A DNA stretch of 64,000 nt from Vibrio inusitatus (GTDB lineage: Bacteria; Pseudomonadota; Gammaproteobacteria; Enterobacterales; Vibrionaceae), in the NCBI GenBank assembly GCA_024346935.1, contig AP024878.1, positions 1,116,001 through 1,180,000 of the forward strand, in the 5' to 3' direction. Numbering within the stretch: position 1 is the first letter of the stretch; every line of letters begins with the position of its first letter. The notes under the pieces are model-generated. The model did not search any database and was not told the DNA's origin. It saw nothing but the letters and a program-made list of their open reading frames with translations. Shown one piece after another: positions 41,210 to 50,366 of this stretch. The translations under genes and the position numbers were made by a program.

Positions 41210-41281
41210 ATTTCATTGATGATGAGTGGAATCGGAAAGTAGATTGAAGCTTATTGTCCTTATTTTGGATAGGAGAGCTTT

Positions 41282-41653
41282 ATGATTAAAAAATTAATGG
41301 CGCTGGCGTTTCTCATTCCTAGTATGGCTTTTTCAACGGGATCTTTTGCAACAGAGCGTGCAGAGCAGGCATGGGAATGGATTGATTCTGGTGCAGTAGT
41401 CATTGATGTGCGAACGTCGCAAGAGTTCAACGGTGGGCATCTCGACAATGCGGTGAATATTCCTGTTGCTGATTTATCTAGAGCCGATCTTTCATTTGTG
41501 GAAAAGAACGATCATATCGTGGTGTATTGCCGCAGTGGTAACCGTTCTGGAAATGCGAAACAAATACTGCTGACGAAAGGGTATAAACACGTGCATAATG
41601 GCGGCGGATTGCAAATGATGCTGTCAGTGAAGCCAGATTCGACTTCTAAATAA
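41282..41653 (+). CDS. periplasmic rhodanese-like protein (PspE type)
   Basis: A 123-residue single-domain rhodanese with a signal peptide (residues 1-23, cleavage after FATE region). The active-site loop is CRSGNRSG with catalytic Cys83, preceded by VIDVRTSQEFNGGHLDNAVNIP. It should transfer sulfane sulfur in the periplasm, as PspE and GlpE-like proteins do. The loop has six residues after Cys, as in thiosulfate-type rhodaneses. The RBS is GGAGAG. No Psp genes are near. Confidence 0.87.
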   Translation: MIKKLMALAFLIPSMAFSTGSFATERAEQAWEWIDSGAVVIDVRTSQEFNGGHLDNAVNIPVADLSRADLSFVEKNDHIVVYCRSGNRSGNAKQILLTKGYKHVHNGGGLQMMLSVKPDSTSK

Positions 41654-41738
41654 TAGGACATTTAATACTATTATCCGCTACTTGGCTGCTGACTCTTCGC
41701 TATCCTTTTTATTCACTTAACCCTCAGGATTTTCAGCA

Positions 41739-43901
41739 TTGAGTCAGTTCGAGCACACGAGTAAACCACAGCCCATAGATGTATTAAATTCTGTTTTTGG
41801 TTACGACAATTTTCGTCACCAACAGCAAGCTATAGTCGAGAGTGTGGTACAAGGGCAAGATGTTCTGACCTTGATGCCGACTGGAGGCGGTAAATCTATT
41901 TGTTACCAGATCCCCGCAATGGTGCGATCTGGTGTTGGGGTAGTGGTTTCACCTCTAATTGCCTTGATGAAAGATCAGGTGGATGCTCTGAGGCAAGTGG
42001 GCGTGGCGTGCGCCTTTCTAAACTCCACTCAAGATCAATATGAACAATTGGAAGTCGAAGCCTCGGTAATGCGTGGCGAGATACAATTGCTTTATGTCTC
42101 TCCTGAGCGTTTACTCATGGAGCGTACCTTAAACCTTCTTGAACAATCGAACATTTCATTGTTTGCCATCGATGAAGCTCACTGTGTTAGTCAGTGGGGG
42201 CATGATTTTCGTCCTGAATATCAAAAACTGTCTATTCTACCTCAGCGATTTCCGAACGTACCTCGTATTGCCTTAACTGCAACGGCAGATGAACGCACAA
42301 AGCAAGAGATTATCGCGCAGCTTCATCTCTCTGATGCCAAAGTATTCGTGCATAGTTTTGATCGTCCCAACATTCGTTATCACGTGAGTGAGAAAGCCAA
42401 TGCAAAGAATGAGCTTTGGGATTTTATCGAGAATAACCATGCCGAAGATGCAGGAGTAATCTATTGTCTATCACGCAAAAAGGTTGAGGAAACGGCCACT
42501 TGGCTCTCTGATAAGGGGCGCATGGCTCTGCCTTATCATGCTGGTATGTCGGTTGAGCAAAAGAATCAAAACCAACAGCGCTTCTTACGTGAAGAAGGGG
42601 TCATCATTGTAGCCACAATTGCGTTTGGTATGGGTATAGATAAACCCGATGTACGATTTGTGGCACACCTTAGCTTGCCAAAAAGTATCGAGTCCTACTA
42701 TCAAGAAACCGGACGTGCAGGGCGTGATGGCTTACCCGCAAATGCGTGGATGGCTTATGGTTTGCAAGACCTAGTGATGCAAAAACAAATGGTAGAAAAC
42801 TCTGATGGCAATCAAGAATACAAGCAAGTACAGGTAGGTAAGCTCAATTCTCTGCTTGGATATTGCGAACTGAGTGCCTGCCGCCGTCAAACCTTACTAG
42901 GTTATTTTGGTGAGTCACTGGCACAGGGTTGTGGGAACTGCGACAACTGTTTAAATCCTCCTAAAACATGGGATGGCACGCAAGCCGCACAAAAGGCGCT
43001 TTCTACTGTGTATCGTTCAGGCCAACGTTTTGGCGTGACTCACTTAGTGAATGTGTTGCTTGGTAAAAGTGATGAAAAGATCCAGCGTTTTGGTCACAAC
43101 GCCCTATCTACTTTTGGTATAGGTACAGAGCTTACAGCAGAGCAATGGAAAGGTGTATTCAGGCAGTTGATTGCTATGAATTACTTAACCGTTGAGGGTA
43201 TGTACAATAATCTACAGTTAACCGAACAATGCCGCGCTGTACTTAAAGGTGAGCAAACCATAGAACTGCGTGAACTTCGTAAGGCCAAGAAGAAAAAGTC
43301 CAGTAGCGCGAAAAAAAGTCATGTGCTTTCTGCCCAAGATGCTGAAGTGTTTGAGAAACTTAGAGAGCTTAGGGCAAGCCTAGCCAAAGAACAAAATGTG
43401 CCTGCTTATGTGATTTGTCACGATGCTAGCTTGGCAGACATCGCTTTAAAGAGGCCAACCACATTAGATGCACTGGGCGAAATATCGGGCTTTGGGGAAG
43501 CCAAAGTTGCTAAATATGGCGAGCCAATTATCGAACTGATGCAGCTTCAGCCAAAACCACTTCCTGCATTGAGCGCTACAGAGCAAACAACACTAGAGTT
43601 ATTTCAGTCTTTGAAAGAGGCTGATTTGGTGGCGAAAGAGCGCCAAATTGCACTTAACACAGTGATGAACCATCTCGCCTCAGCAATAGAGCTTGGAGCG
43701 TGCCAACTTGCTCAAGTGATTGACATCGAGCCCTCAGAGCTAGAACCGTTCGATGCCGCCATTAAACAGCTCAATATTCTATCTGAGGGTAAGCTTAAGC
43801 CTTTGTTTGAGCACTTTGAAGCTAAATACGATTATGGCACTCTGCGCTGTATCGTGGGCCATTTTGCTTACCAGCAACAACTGGCAATACTCTCGAGTTA
43901 G
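41739..43901 (+). CDS. recQ: RecQ-family ATP-dependent DNA helicase with C-terminal extension
   Basis: A 720-residue RecQ helicase, longer than the 609-611 residues of E. coli RecQ. Motif I is LMPTGGGKS, motif II is [16 protein letters not shown], and motif VI is [10 protein letters not shown] zinc-binding Cys set ([15 protein letters not shown]) and the RQC winged helix follow. An HRDC domain sits near 540-605. The last ~110 residues form an extra helical domain ([20 protein letters not shown]) that resembles the HTH_40 domain found C-terminal to some RecQ proteins. The start is TTG with AGGA nine bases upstream. Confidence 0.9.
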   Translation: MSQFEHTSKPQPIDVLNSVFGYDNFRHQQQAIVESVVQGQDVLTLMPTGGGKSICYQIPAMVRSGVGVVVSPLIALMKDQVDALRQVGVACAFLNSTQDQYEQLEVEASVMRGEIQLLYVSPERLLMERTLNLLEQSNISLFAIDEAHCVSQWGHDFRPEYQKLSILPQRFPNVPRIALTATADERTKQEIIAQLHLSDAKVFVHSFDRPNIRYHVSEKANAKNELWDFIENNHAEDAGVIYCLSRKKVEETATWLSDKGRMALPYHAGMSVEQKNQNQQRFLREEGVIIVATIAFGMGIDKPDVRFVAHLSLPKSIESYYQETGRAGRDGLPANAWMAYGLQDLVMQKQMVENSDGNQEYKQVQVGKLNSLLGYCELSACRRQTLLGYFGESLAQGCGNCDNCLNPPKTWDGTQAAQKALSTVYRSGQRFGVTHLVNVLLGKSDEKIQRFGHNALSTFGIGTELTAEQWKGVFRQLIAMNYLTVEGMYNNLQLTEQCRAVLKGEQTIELRELRKAKKKKSSSAKKSHVLSAQDAEVFEKLRELRASLAKEQNVPAYVICHDASLADIALKRPTTLDALGEISGFGEAKVAKYGEPIIELMQLQPKPLPALSATEQTTLELFQSLKEADLVAKERQIALNTVMNHLASAIELGACQLAQVIDIEPSELEPFDAAIKQLNILSEGKLKPLFEHFEAKYDYGTLRCIVGHFAYQQQLAILSS

Positions 43902-43903
43902 TA

Positions 43904-45601
43904 TTAAAACGGAATATCAGCCTCAAAAGTGACCCACTCTTTACTGATGGGGTGGGTAAAACTGAGTTGCTGTGCATGTAAATACAACCTAACGTCTTTG
44001 CGACCATATAAGCTATCTCCAATGATGGGCATGTTTAGACCCTCTGCGTGGGCGCAATGAACGCGTAGCTGGTGGGTACGACCGGTTTCTGGATATAGCA
44101 TAACCTTACTGTGCCCTTCGACAATTTCCATAAGCTGATAACGAGTATGCGCTGGCTTACCTTCATCATAAGACACCATTTGCCTTGGTCTATCGTAAGG
44201 GTCGCCGCACAAAGGGAGGGTAATGTTCCCTTCTTTCTGCTGCAGATTCCCATCAATTAAAGCAGCATAACGCTTTTTTACTTCACGCGAGATGAACTGC
44301 TTTTGTAGTGATTTATTTGCACGCTTAGTGAGAGCAAACACCAGTAAACCAGAGGTTGCCATGTCTAAGCGATGCAGAGCAAAGGGCCCCTCAGCATCTG
44401 GATACATTTGTTGTATGCGATAAAACGCTGAGTCTTGAATGTGTCGACCGGGTACAGAAAGAAACCCTTCTGGCTTATTTACCACCACAATATGTTCATC
44501 TTCATAGATGATAGGCAAAGGCTTATCTTCTGCCGGATTCTCGAGTAGTGGATTTGGGTCTACCTCTAAACCTACTAACATGTGCGATAGGATAGGGTGG
44601 CACTTACTCATGCACGACGGGTAAAATTGTTTGTGCTGACGAATTTCTGATTTTGGTGAATGGCCCCACCAAAACTCTGCCATTGCGACGGGTTCGTAAT
44701 CATTGAGATAAGCGTATTGCATTAGCTTAGGGGCCGCACATTCTCCTGCTCCCGCGGGTGGTACTTTATAGGCGGTTAGAGCAAATATCTGGTTTAGGTC
44801 TTGACGATTTCCTTCGGCATTCAAGAAAGAGTAATGGGCGAAGATTTTATGTTGAAGTTGATTGGACAACCCTGCACGCTTAGCTTTTAAATCAGCGATG
44901 GCTTGATCTACTTGGGTGATTTTCTCTGCCAGTAGAGTTCGCTTATCTGCCCATTCTTTCTTGAGCCATTTGAGCTGATTTTTTTGCGCTACGCTTTGCT
45001 TGGCCAAGCTTTTCTCAACTTCTTGATATTTCTGCTCTGGCAAAGTGTTCTGTGCTTGAATACGCGCTAGCTTACGTTGTTTTCTGCTGTCTGCGATTTC
45101 AGCTTGCAGATGCTGTATTTGAGATGATTCTTCTTCAATTATTACCGAGAGTAGTGACTTCAGTTGTTCGATGTTGGAGTTACTTATGTAGGCGTTGAGT
45201 TCTGTTGAAACATCGTTGATCTTTTCTAACTCACTTCTAAAAAAACTGTCATCATCCAACATATCGTAGACCGGCGGTACAAACCCTTGATGATGGTTAC
45301 TATCATCAATTTTTCCTGAGAAAGCGCTTAAAAACCCAAGCTCTCCAGCCGCATTTTTCACAACTAAAACACCAAACATTTTACCGCTATCGGGTGAGCT
45401 AATTTCTGTATTGATACTTTGATCGTCTCGAAGGCTAAACAGCTTATTAAATCGTGTATTTGAACTTAAATTTTTCTGTAGCAGTTCGCAGGCGATGATC
45501 GTCAGCGCGTGCGGATCATAATAAAAAGGAAAGGTGAACCGCTTTGGTATCGGCTGTGAGATAGGTTGCTCAAATTGGGTAAAAAGCGGGTCGATGCTCA
45601 T
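43904..45601 (-). CDS. RluA-family pseudouridine synthase with long N-terminal extension
   Basis: A 565-residue protein. The last ~210 residues are an RluA-type catalytic domain with the signature HRLDMATSGLLVFA (catalytic Asp) and PETGRTHQLRVH. The first ~350 residues are unusual: an N-terminal region, a coiled coil at about 140-250, and a part with CAAPKLMQYAYLND and SPKSEIRQHKQFYPSCMSKC. Such long RluA proteins exist in other vibrios and relatives. The target RNA is unknown. It converges on recQ with two bases between stops. Confidence 0.87.
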   Translation of the reverse strand: MSIDPLFTQFEQPISQPIPKRFTFPFYYDPHALTIIACELLQKNLSSNTRFNKLFSLRDDQSINTEISSPDSGKMFGVLVVKNAAGELGFLSAFSGKIDDSNHHQGFVPPVYDMLDDDSFFRSELEKINDVSTELNAYISNSNIEQLKSLLSVIIEEESSQIQHLQAEIADSRKQRKLARIQAQNTLPEQKYQEVEKSLAKQSVAQKNQLKWLKKEWADKRTLLAEKITQVDQAIADLKAKRAGLSNQLQHKIFAHYSFLNAEGNRQDLNQIFALTAYKVPPAGAGECAAPKLMQYAYLNDYEPVAMAEFWWGHSPKSEIRQHKQFYPSCMSKCHPILSHMLVGLEVDPNPLLENPAEDKPLPIIYEDEHIVVVNKPEGFLSVPGRHIQDSAFYRIQQMYPDAEGPFALHRLDMATSGLLVFALTKRANKSLQKQFISREVKKRYAALIDGNLQQKEGNITLPLCGDPYDRPRQMVSYDEGKPAHTRYQLMEIVEGHSKVMLYPETGRTHQLRVHCAHAEGLNMPIIGDSLYGRKDVRLYLHAQQLSFTHPISKEWVTFEADIPF

Positions 45602-45893
45602 GTGTTAAGAATACCTTTAATGCAAAACGGCGCGGATTTAGAGTCGCTAGGCTGATTGTATTGAATACTTGCCTTATCTGCTAGTTTAGCGCGGTTTTCT
45701 ATTCGATATAACCCTCGCGCATATCGGGTATAAGAATTAATGATTGGAGGTAATCATCTAAGTTATTTATTCTCACTGTGTTGTAGAGATTGCGGAATAG
45801 GGAGATGGCCAAACACTCTTTGAAGTTAGGGCGCCATACGTAGTCGCTACCATACGATTCTTTGTTAGAGCCCAACTAAAGTGAGAGTACGTA

Positions 45894-46358
45894 ATGAAAA
45901 GACTGTTCTGTGTTTTAAAGTGGTTAATGAAAGCAATTGGAGTACTTGGTGCTGCAGCTGCAACTTCCCTATTTTTCTCTACCTTGTCCAACATTCATGG
46001 CGAGTCTATGCCAGACAGCGAGTTTGTTGATGGCAACCCTTCGATAATCAACTTGCTCAACTCTGAAATCTTTATGGGTCTCATCTTCGTTGTAACCCTC
46101 TCTATTTTTGCTTACGTTGCTTATTTGTTATGGCAATTGCATGAGGTTGCGGTTCACGAGAGTGAGCATCGTAATAGTGCACACACCACTATCGTATTTG
46201 CCTTGTCGTTGTGTGGCTTATTCATTAGCAAAACATGGTGGGTAGTGGCCATTGTCATCGCATTTACTCGTTGGGACATTATTGGGAATTCATTGAGCGG
46301 TGTCATTCGCCGCGGTGTAGAGCAAGGTAAAGAATCATCAGCGCAGGAGTCTAAATAA
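45894..46358 (+). CDS. small inner-membrane protein paired with HlyD-like protein
   Basis: A 154-residue protein with three hydrophobic segments (about 14-31, 58-80, 97-125) and an amphipathic ending. It precedes an HlyD-family gene, with the stop and start overlapping in TAATG. The layout recalls the E. coli YiaW (DUF3302)-YiaV pair, but the similarity is by arrangement and general shape rather than a clear motif. Function unknown. Confidence 0.7.
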   Translation: MKRLFCVLKWLMKAIGVLGAAAATSLFFSTLSNIHGESMPDSEFVDGNPSIINLLNSEIFMGLIFVVTLSIFAYVAYLLWQLHEVAVHESEHRNSAHTTIVFALSLCGLFISKTWWVVAIVIAFTRWDIIGNSLSGVIRRGVEQGKESSAQESK

Positions 46359-47389
46359 TGAAAGAGATTATGCTTCCTTACGTTTTTATTATGTGGATTC
46401 TAGTTAAAGCTGGCGTCATTAAATGGAACCTTCGCAATGCAACTATGATTACCGCTGTCGGTTGTTTCTTAGCAATGACTTTGTTTACTGTGAGCCGTTT
46501 TTGGGCCCCTGTGGATTTGACAGATAGCAGCACGGTTAAGGCGCCTCACGCTGTTCTAAGTCCTCTAGTGGGACAAAAAGTAGAAAGTGTTCTGGTCAAT
46601 CACAACCAAGTCGTAGAAAAGGGTGAATTGCTATATACCTTAGAAGCAACGGATTCTATCGAAGAAATTAAAGGTCTAAAAGCGCAAATCCAAGCGGTTA
46701 AACATCAAATATCAGCAACTAAAATGCAAATTGAAACAGATGAAACCACAATGGCACGTTTGATGAAATTAGAAGAATACAGCAGTCAAGCCGAGCGTGA
46801 TGATGTAAGAAACGCTATCCAGCAAGGATACTCTCACTTGTCAGAGCTGAACGCTGAGATTGCTACCATTAAAGCTCAGATCTCTGAGAGTCAGTGGCAG
46901 AATGAAATGAACCAAGTGATAGCGCCGTTTGATGGTCAGATTGGTGTTGTGAACATTTCTAAAGGCACTCGTACCGGTAACATGCATATTTATGACACGA
47001 GTAAAAAGTTTATGGAGATGCGTGTTAGTGACCAAACTTATCGTTACATCAAAGAAGGTCAGTTTGCAGAGTTCTATGTGAATTCTCACCCTGGTGAAGT
47101 ATTCCGAGGTAAGGTTCACAGTATTACTAGCGGTACCGGTGAGGCAACAGTGTCGGTGAAAAATGGCACGCAAAGTGTAAATCAACACGTCGCAAATAAT
47201 GCGGGTGCACATGGTCGTACTGTCATCATTGAATTTGAAGAGCCTAAAGGGTACAACATCCCTATTGGGGCAACAGGTTCGGCGTGGATTTCAGCCACTA
47301 AGCCACACCCAATTCTAGGTTTTATGGACATTATTGGCGGAGCGACGGTTAGACTTAAATCGTTGAAAGCTTATCTTAGTGCCCTGTAG
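46358..47389 (+). CDS. HlyD-family membrane-fusion/adaptor protein
   Basis: A 343-residue periplasmic adaptor: N-terminal membrane anchor (about 28-48), biotinyl-lipoyl half domain (LSPLVGQKVESVLVNHNQVVEKGELLYTLE), a helical hairpin (about 100-180), the second lipoyl half (IAPFDGQIGVVNISKGT), and a beta-barrel domain. These proteins normally join an inner-membrane pump to an outer-membrane channel, but no pump gene is adjacent. It is translationally coupled to the small membrane protein before it. Confidence 0.86.
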   Translation: MKEIMLPYVFIMWILVKAGVIKWNLRNATMITAVGCFLAMTLFTVSRFWAPVDLTDSSTVKAPHAVLSPLVGQKVESVLVNHNQVVEKGELLYTLEATDSIEEIKGLKAQIQAVKHQISATKMQIETDETTMARLMKLEEYSSQAERDDVRNAIQQGYSHLSELNAEIATIKAQISESQWQNEMNQVIAPFDGQIGVVNISKGTRTGNMHIYDTSKKFMEMRVSDQTYRYIKEGQFAEFYVNSHPGEVFRGKVHSITSGTGEATVSVKNGTQSVNQHVANNAGAHGRTVIIEFEEPKGYNIPIGATGSAWISATKPHPILGFMDIIGGATVRLKSLKAYLSAL

Positions 47390-47397
47390 TTAAATGA

Positions 47398-47426
47398 ACG
47401 CCCCAAGAGTGATTCCTTGGGGCGTT
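47398..47426 (+). terminator. terminator after HlyD-like gene
   Basis: Stem ACGCCCCAAG / CTTGGGGCGT, then TTTTGC. Confidence 0.88.
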
Positions 47427-47430
47427 TTGC

Positions 47431-47682
47431 TTAAATGGCTGCTTCTTCAATTGTCAAAGAGGCGAGTCCTACTAGACTAGGAGCGGTGAGTGGCTGAACG
47501 CTACTCACTTTTACTTTATAGCCTTGTCGTAAGTACTTATAGAGTTCTTCGGTACTCTCTACGTAGGTATAGCCTTCATCAAACCTTGCTTTACTAACCG
47601 CAAATTTACCATTTCTGTGCCTATGAGGCTGTTGAATAAGCCCTTTATGCTTGCCTCGTTTGGTCTCATAGAAAATTTTCAT
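47431..47682 (-). CDS. hypothetical protein downstream of Dcu transporter
   Basis: An 83-residue basic protein with the start MKIFYETKRGKHKGLIQQPHRHRNGKFAVS and a C-terminal hydrophobic stretch. It has no recognised family. ATG 47682 is chosen because GAGG precedes it by eight bases; a TTG at 47700 would overlap the end of the dcu gene. It lies ten bases downstream of that gene and is likely cotranscribed. Confidence 0.68.
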   Translation of the reverse strand: MKIFYETKRGKHKGLIQQPHRHRNGKFAVSKARFDEGYTYVESTEELYKYLRQGYKVKVSSVQPLTAPSLVGLASLTIEEAAI

Positions 47683-47692
47683 TTTATCAACC

Positions 47693-49021
47693 TCAGCCAA
47701 TGATTACCTGACCCAACATATAACCTGCACAGCAGGCACTGATCACCCCAATAAGGCCAACACTCATAAAGGAGTGGTTAAAGTACCATTTGCCTATTTT
47801 TGTGGTACCTGAAGAGTCGAAGTTGACCGTCGCGATATCAGATGGATAGTTAGGGATAAAGAAGTAACCGTATACAGCGGGCATCAAACCTATTAAGAGC
47901 GCAGGTTCTAAGCCAAGACCTAAGCCTACAGGTAGCATCATGCGCGCGGTTGCTGCTTGAGAGTTCACGACTACTGAAACAATGAACAGCGCAAGAGCGA
48001 AGGTCCATGGGTAAGTGGTCACCATTTCAACGATGCCTGATTTGAATTGTGGCATTGCGTATTGGAAATAGGTGTCTGACATCCATGCAATACCAAAAAT
48101 AGCAATTGCGGCTACCATACCCGATTTAAACACGACCCCATTAGGAACGAGTCTAGGGTCAGTGTTAGTGGCTAACAAAATAATACCGCCGAAGCAGAGC
48201 ATCATCATTTGAATGACTACAGCCATACTGATGGGTTTGGTCGCCTCACCAATGGTGCGGATCTCAGGTACCATCGCAATCACCACAATGACCGCAATCG
48301 ATAGTAAAAACAGCAATACTGAGTTACGAGCTGAAGTGGGTAAGGTCTCGTCCAAAGATGTGGCTGTAGTATTGAGTATACGATCGCGCATTTCTGGGTC
48401 TTTTAAGCGATTTTGGTATTCTGGGTCGTCATCTAATTCCTTACCACGCTTCATGCTGTACAGGGCCATAAGAAGAGTACCAAACAAAGTGGCAGGCACT
48501 GTGACCATTAAGATAGAAAGTAAGCTAATGTCAGGGCGAATATCGGTAAGCTGTGCAAGGTAATAAACGACTGCAGCCGATATTGGAGAGGCAGTAATCG
48601 CTATCTGAGAAGCGACGGAGGCAGAAGCCATAGGGCGCTCAGGGCGAATGCCATTTTTCAGTGCCACATCTCCGATGATGGGCATAATTGAATATACAGC
48701 GTGACCAGTACCAAGCAAAAATGTCATGCTGTAGGTTACAAAGGGGGCAATTAAAGTAACGCGTTTGGGATTTTTACGAAGCACACGCTCGGCGACCTGA
48801 AGCATGTATTTTAGACCACCGGCAGCCTCTAATATGGAAGCACAGGTCACCACCGCTAAAATGATCAACATAACGGTTACAGGAGGAGAGGTAGGTGGCA
48901 TCTTAAAGATGAATACCTCAATGGTTAGGCCAATGCCCGAGACAACCCCCAGTCCAATACCACCCTTCCGTGAGCCAATGTAGAGCACAATCAGAAGGAA
49001 CAAAAACTCAAAATACAGCAT
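47693..49021 (-). CDS. anaerobic C4-dicarboxylate transporter, DcuA/DcuB family
   Basis: A 442-residue carrier with about ten to twelve membrane helices. The start LLIVLYIGSRKGGIGLG, the central LGTGHAVYSIMPIIGDVA and the C-terminal FIPNYPSDIATVNFDSSGTTKIGKW are typical of DcuA/DcuB. Such proteins exchange fumarate, succinate, malate or aspartate under anaerobic growth. Sequence features are mixed between DcuA (ITASPISAAVVY) and DcuB (AVYSIMPI), so I do not assign one. It is divergent from the crotonase gene. Confidence 0.9.
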   Translation of the reverse strand: MLYFEFLFLLIVLYIGSRKGGIGLGVVSGIGLTIEVFIFKMPPTSPPVTVMLIILAVVTCASILEAAGGLKYMLQVAERVLRKNPKRVTLIAPFVTYSMTFLLGTGHAVYSIMPIIGDVALKNGIRPERPMASASVASQIAITASPISAAVVYYLAQLTDIRPDISLLSILMVTVPATLFGTLLMALYSMKRGKELDDDPEYQNRLKDPEMRDRILNTTATSLDETLPTSARNSVLLFLLSIAVIVVIAMVPEIRTIGEATKPISMAVVIQMMMLCFGGIILLATNTDPRLVPNGVVFKSGMVAAIAIFGIAWMSDTYFQYAMPQFKSGIVEMVTTYPWTFALALFIVSVVVNSQAATARMMLPVGLGLGLEPALLIGLMPAVYGYFFIPNYPSDIATVNFDSSGTTKIGKWYFNHSFMSVGLIGVISACCAGYMLGQVIIG

Positions 49022-49346
49022 TATTGTTCACCATTGATAATTACGAATGTCTGACAAAATTATCCTCCTATTCATCAGGGTTATTTGTTTTTCTCATCAC
49101 ATAACACCATGATTAAAATGAGAAATTCGCTATTTATCGAGTTGATCACAGGGTTTACTTAAGAAGTAAACGCATTGTGAATTATGTGTGTTCTTTGAGA
49201 GTCAATACGGTTGTAGTTAGGATACTATTGAAATGGAAAAGCATATAAAGCTAATGCCTTATGTACGAAAACTAATATAGAAACCTTTTAAAATGTTAAT
49301 TATTTGTATAGCTTAGTGGTTTGACCACTATCAAAGGTGAAGGAAT
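49022..49346. promoter_or_regulatory. divergent promoter region with two inverted repeats
   Basis: No gene is visible in this 325-base gap. A 19-base palindrome GTTTACTTAAGAAGTAAAC is at 49153-49171. A second, TAGTGGT-TTG-ACCACTA, at 49314-49330 ends 16 bases before the crotonase start. They are candidate operators; the binding proteins are unknown. Confidence 0.5.
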
Positions 49347-50150
49347 ATGTCTCGAGTGATCTGCACTATTGATGAGAATCAGATTGCAATAGTCAGCCTT
49401 AATCGTCCTGATAAGCTCAACGCCATCGATATGGAGATGTTCAAAGCAGTGAATGCCATCACGCGTGAGTTGAAAAACGATCAACGAGTGAGGGCTGTGA
49501 TCGTTCGAGGCGAGGGTAGTGATTTTTGCTCTGGGCTCGATGTGAAGTCTCTATTAACCAGTAAAAGCGGGGCGCTCTCTTTGCTGTTCAAGTGGTGGCC
49601 AACTCGTGCCAATGATGCTCAGCGTTTTTCCTTGGGTTGGCGAGATATTCCGTGTCCTGTGATATTTTCCATTCACGGTCGTTGTTGGGGCGGGGGGTTG
49701 CAGTTGGCTAGCGGAGGTGATTTTCGTATAGCAAGTCCTGATGCTACTTTTTCCATTATGGAAGCCAAGTGGGGACTTATTCCTGATATGGGAGGTGCTA
49801 TCGCCTTTCGTGAGTTAATGCGTAAAGACCATACCCTAGAAATGGCGATGACAGCCAAGGAGATCGACAGCCAAACAGCCAAAGAGTATGGGCTAGTCAC
49901 TAAGGTCGCCGACGATCCTTATGATTGTGCCTACCAACTTGCTCTGGAGTGCATCAATCGCTCTCCAGATGTATTAGCCGCGAACAAGAAGCTCTATCAC
50001 AACACGTGGTGGTCTAGCCAAGGTAAAGCGTTATTGCTAGAGACTTGGTACCAAATTAAAGTTGGAATTGGGAAGAACAGAACTATTGCAGCCAAAAGGG
50101 AACGTAATCCAGATAATAAGCCTGATTATTTGCCGAGGAAGTTTAAATAA
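49347..50150 (+). CDS. enoyl-CoA hydratase/isomerase (crotonase) family protein
   Basis: A 267-residue crotonase-fold protein. Oxyanion-hole segments are FCSGLDVKSL and HGRCWGGGLQLASGGDFRIAS, and a potential acid is in WGLIPDMGG. It has no fatty-acid oxidation neighbours, so the CoA substrate is unknown. The C-terminus is unusually basic (RNPDNKPDYLPRKFK). The RBS is GAAGGA. A 17-base inverted repeat just upstream may control it. Confidence 0.87.
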   Translation: MSRVICTIDENQIAIVSLNRPDKLNAIDMEMFKAVNAITRELKNDQRVRAVIVRGEGSDFCSGLDVKSLLTSKSGALSLLFKWWPTRANDAQRFSLGWRDIPCPVIFSIHGRCWGGGLQLASGGDFRIASPDATFSIMEAKWGLIPDMGGAIAFRELMRKDHTLEMAMTAKEIDSQTAKEYGLVTKVADDPYDCAYQLALECINRSPDVLAANKKLYHNTWWSSQGKALLLETWYQIKVGIGKNRTIAAKRERNPDNKPDYLPRKFK

Positions 50151-50193
50151 AGAAGCTGATAGCTTTAAGCCATAAGCCATCAGGTTAAGCGTT

Positions 50194-50363
50194 GTCATTG
50201 CCGAGGTCTCTTATCGGCAATCTGAAGGAGTGCATCCCCAAATTCCTGCTAACAACATGCAGAATGATAGCTGATAGCTGATAGCTGATAGCTTGCAGCT
50301 GATAGCTGATAGCTGATAGCTGATAGCTGATAGCTTGCAGCTTATAGCTTATAGCTTGCAGCC
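50194..50363. repeat. MITE-like element plus heptamer array
   Basis: A 75-bp element (50194-50268) starts GTCATTGCCGAGGTC and contains ATTGCCGA / TCGGCAAT. It is followed directly by about a dozen heptamers of the AGCTGAT type with TTGC variants (50265-50363). It is the same composite as at 23.8-24.0 kb. A similar tail lies at 50151-50185. Confidence 0.8.
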
Positions 50364-50366
50364 AAT

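Noticed and set aside
50265..50363. Heptamer array as a possible CRISPR
   Set aside because: The unit is 7 bases with no spacers and no cas genes nearby, so it is a simple tandem repeat.
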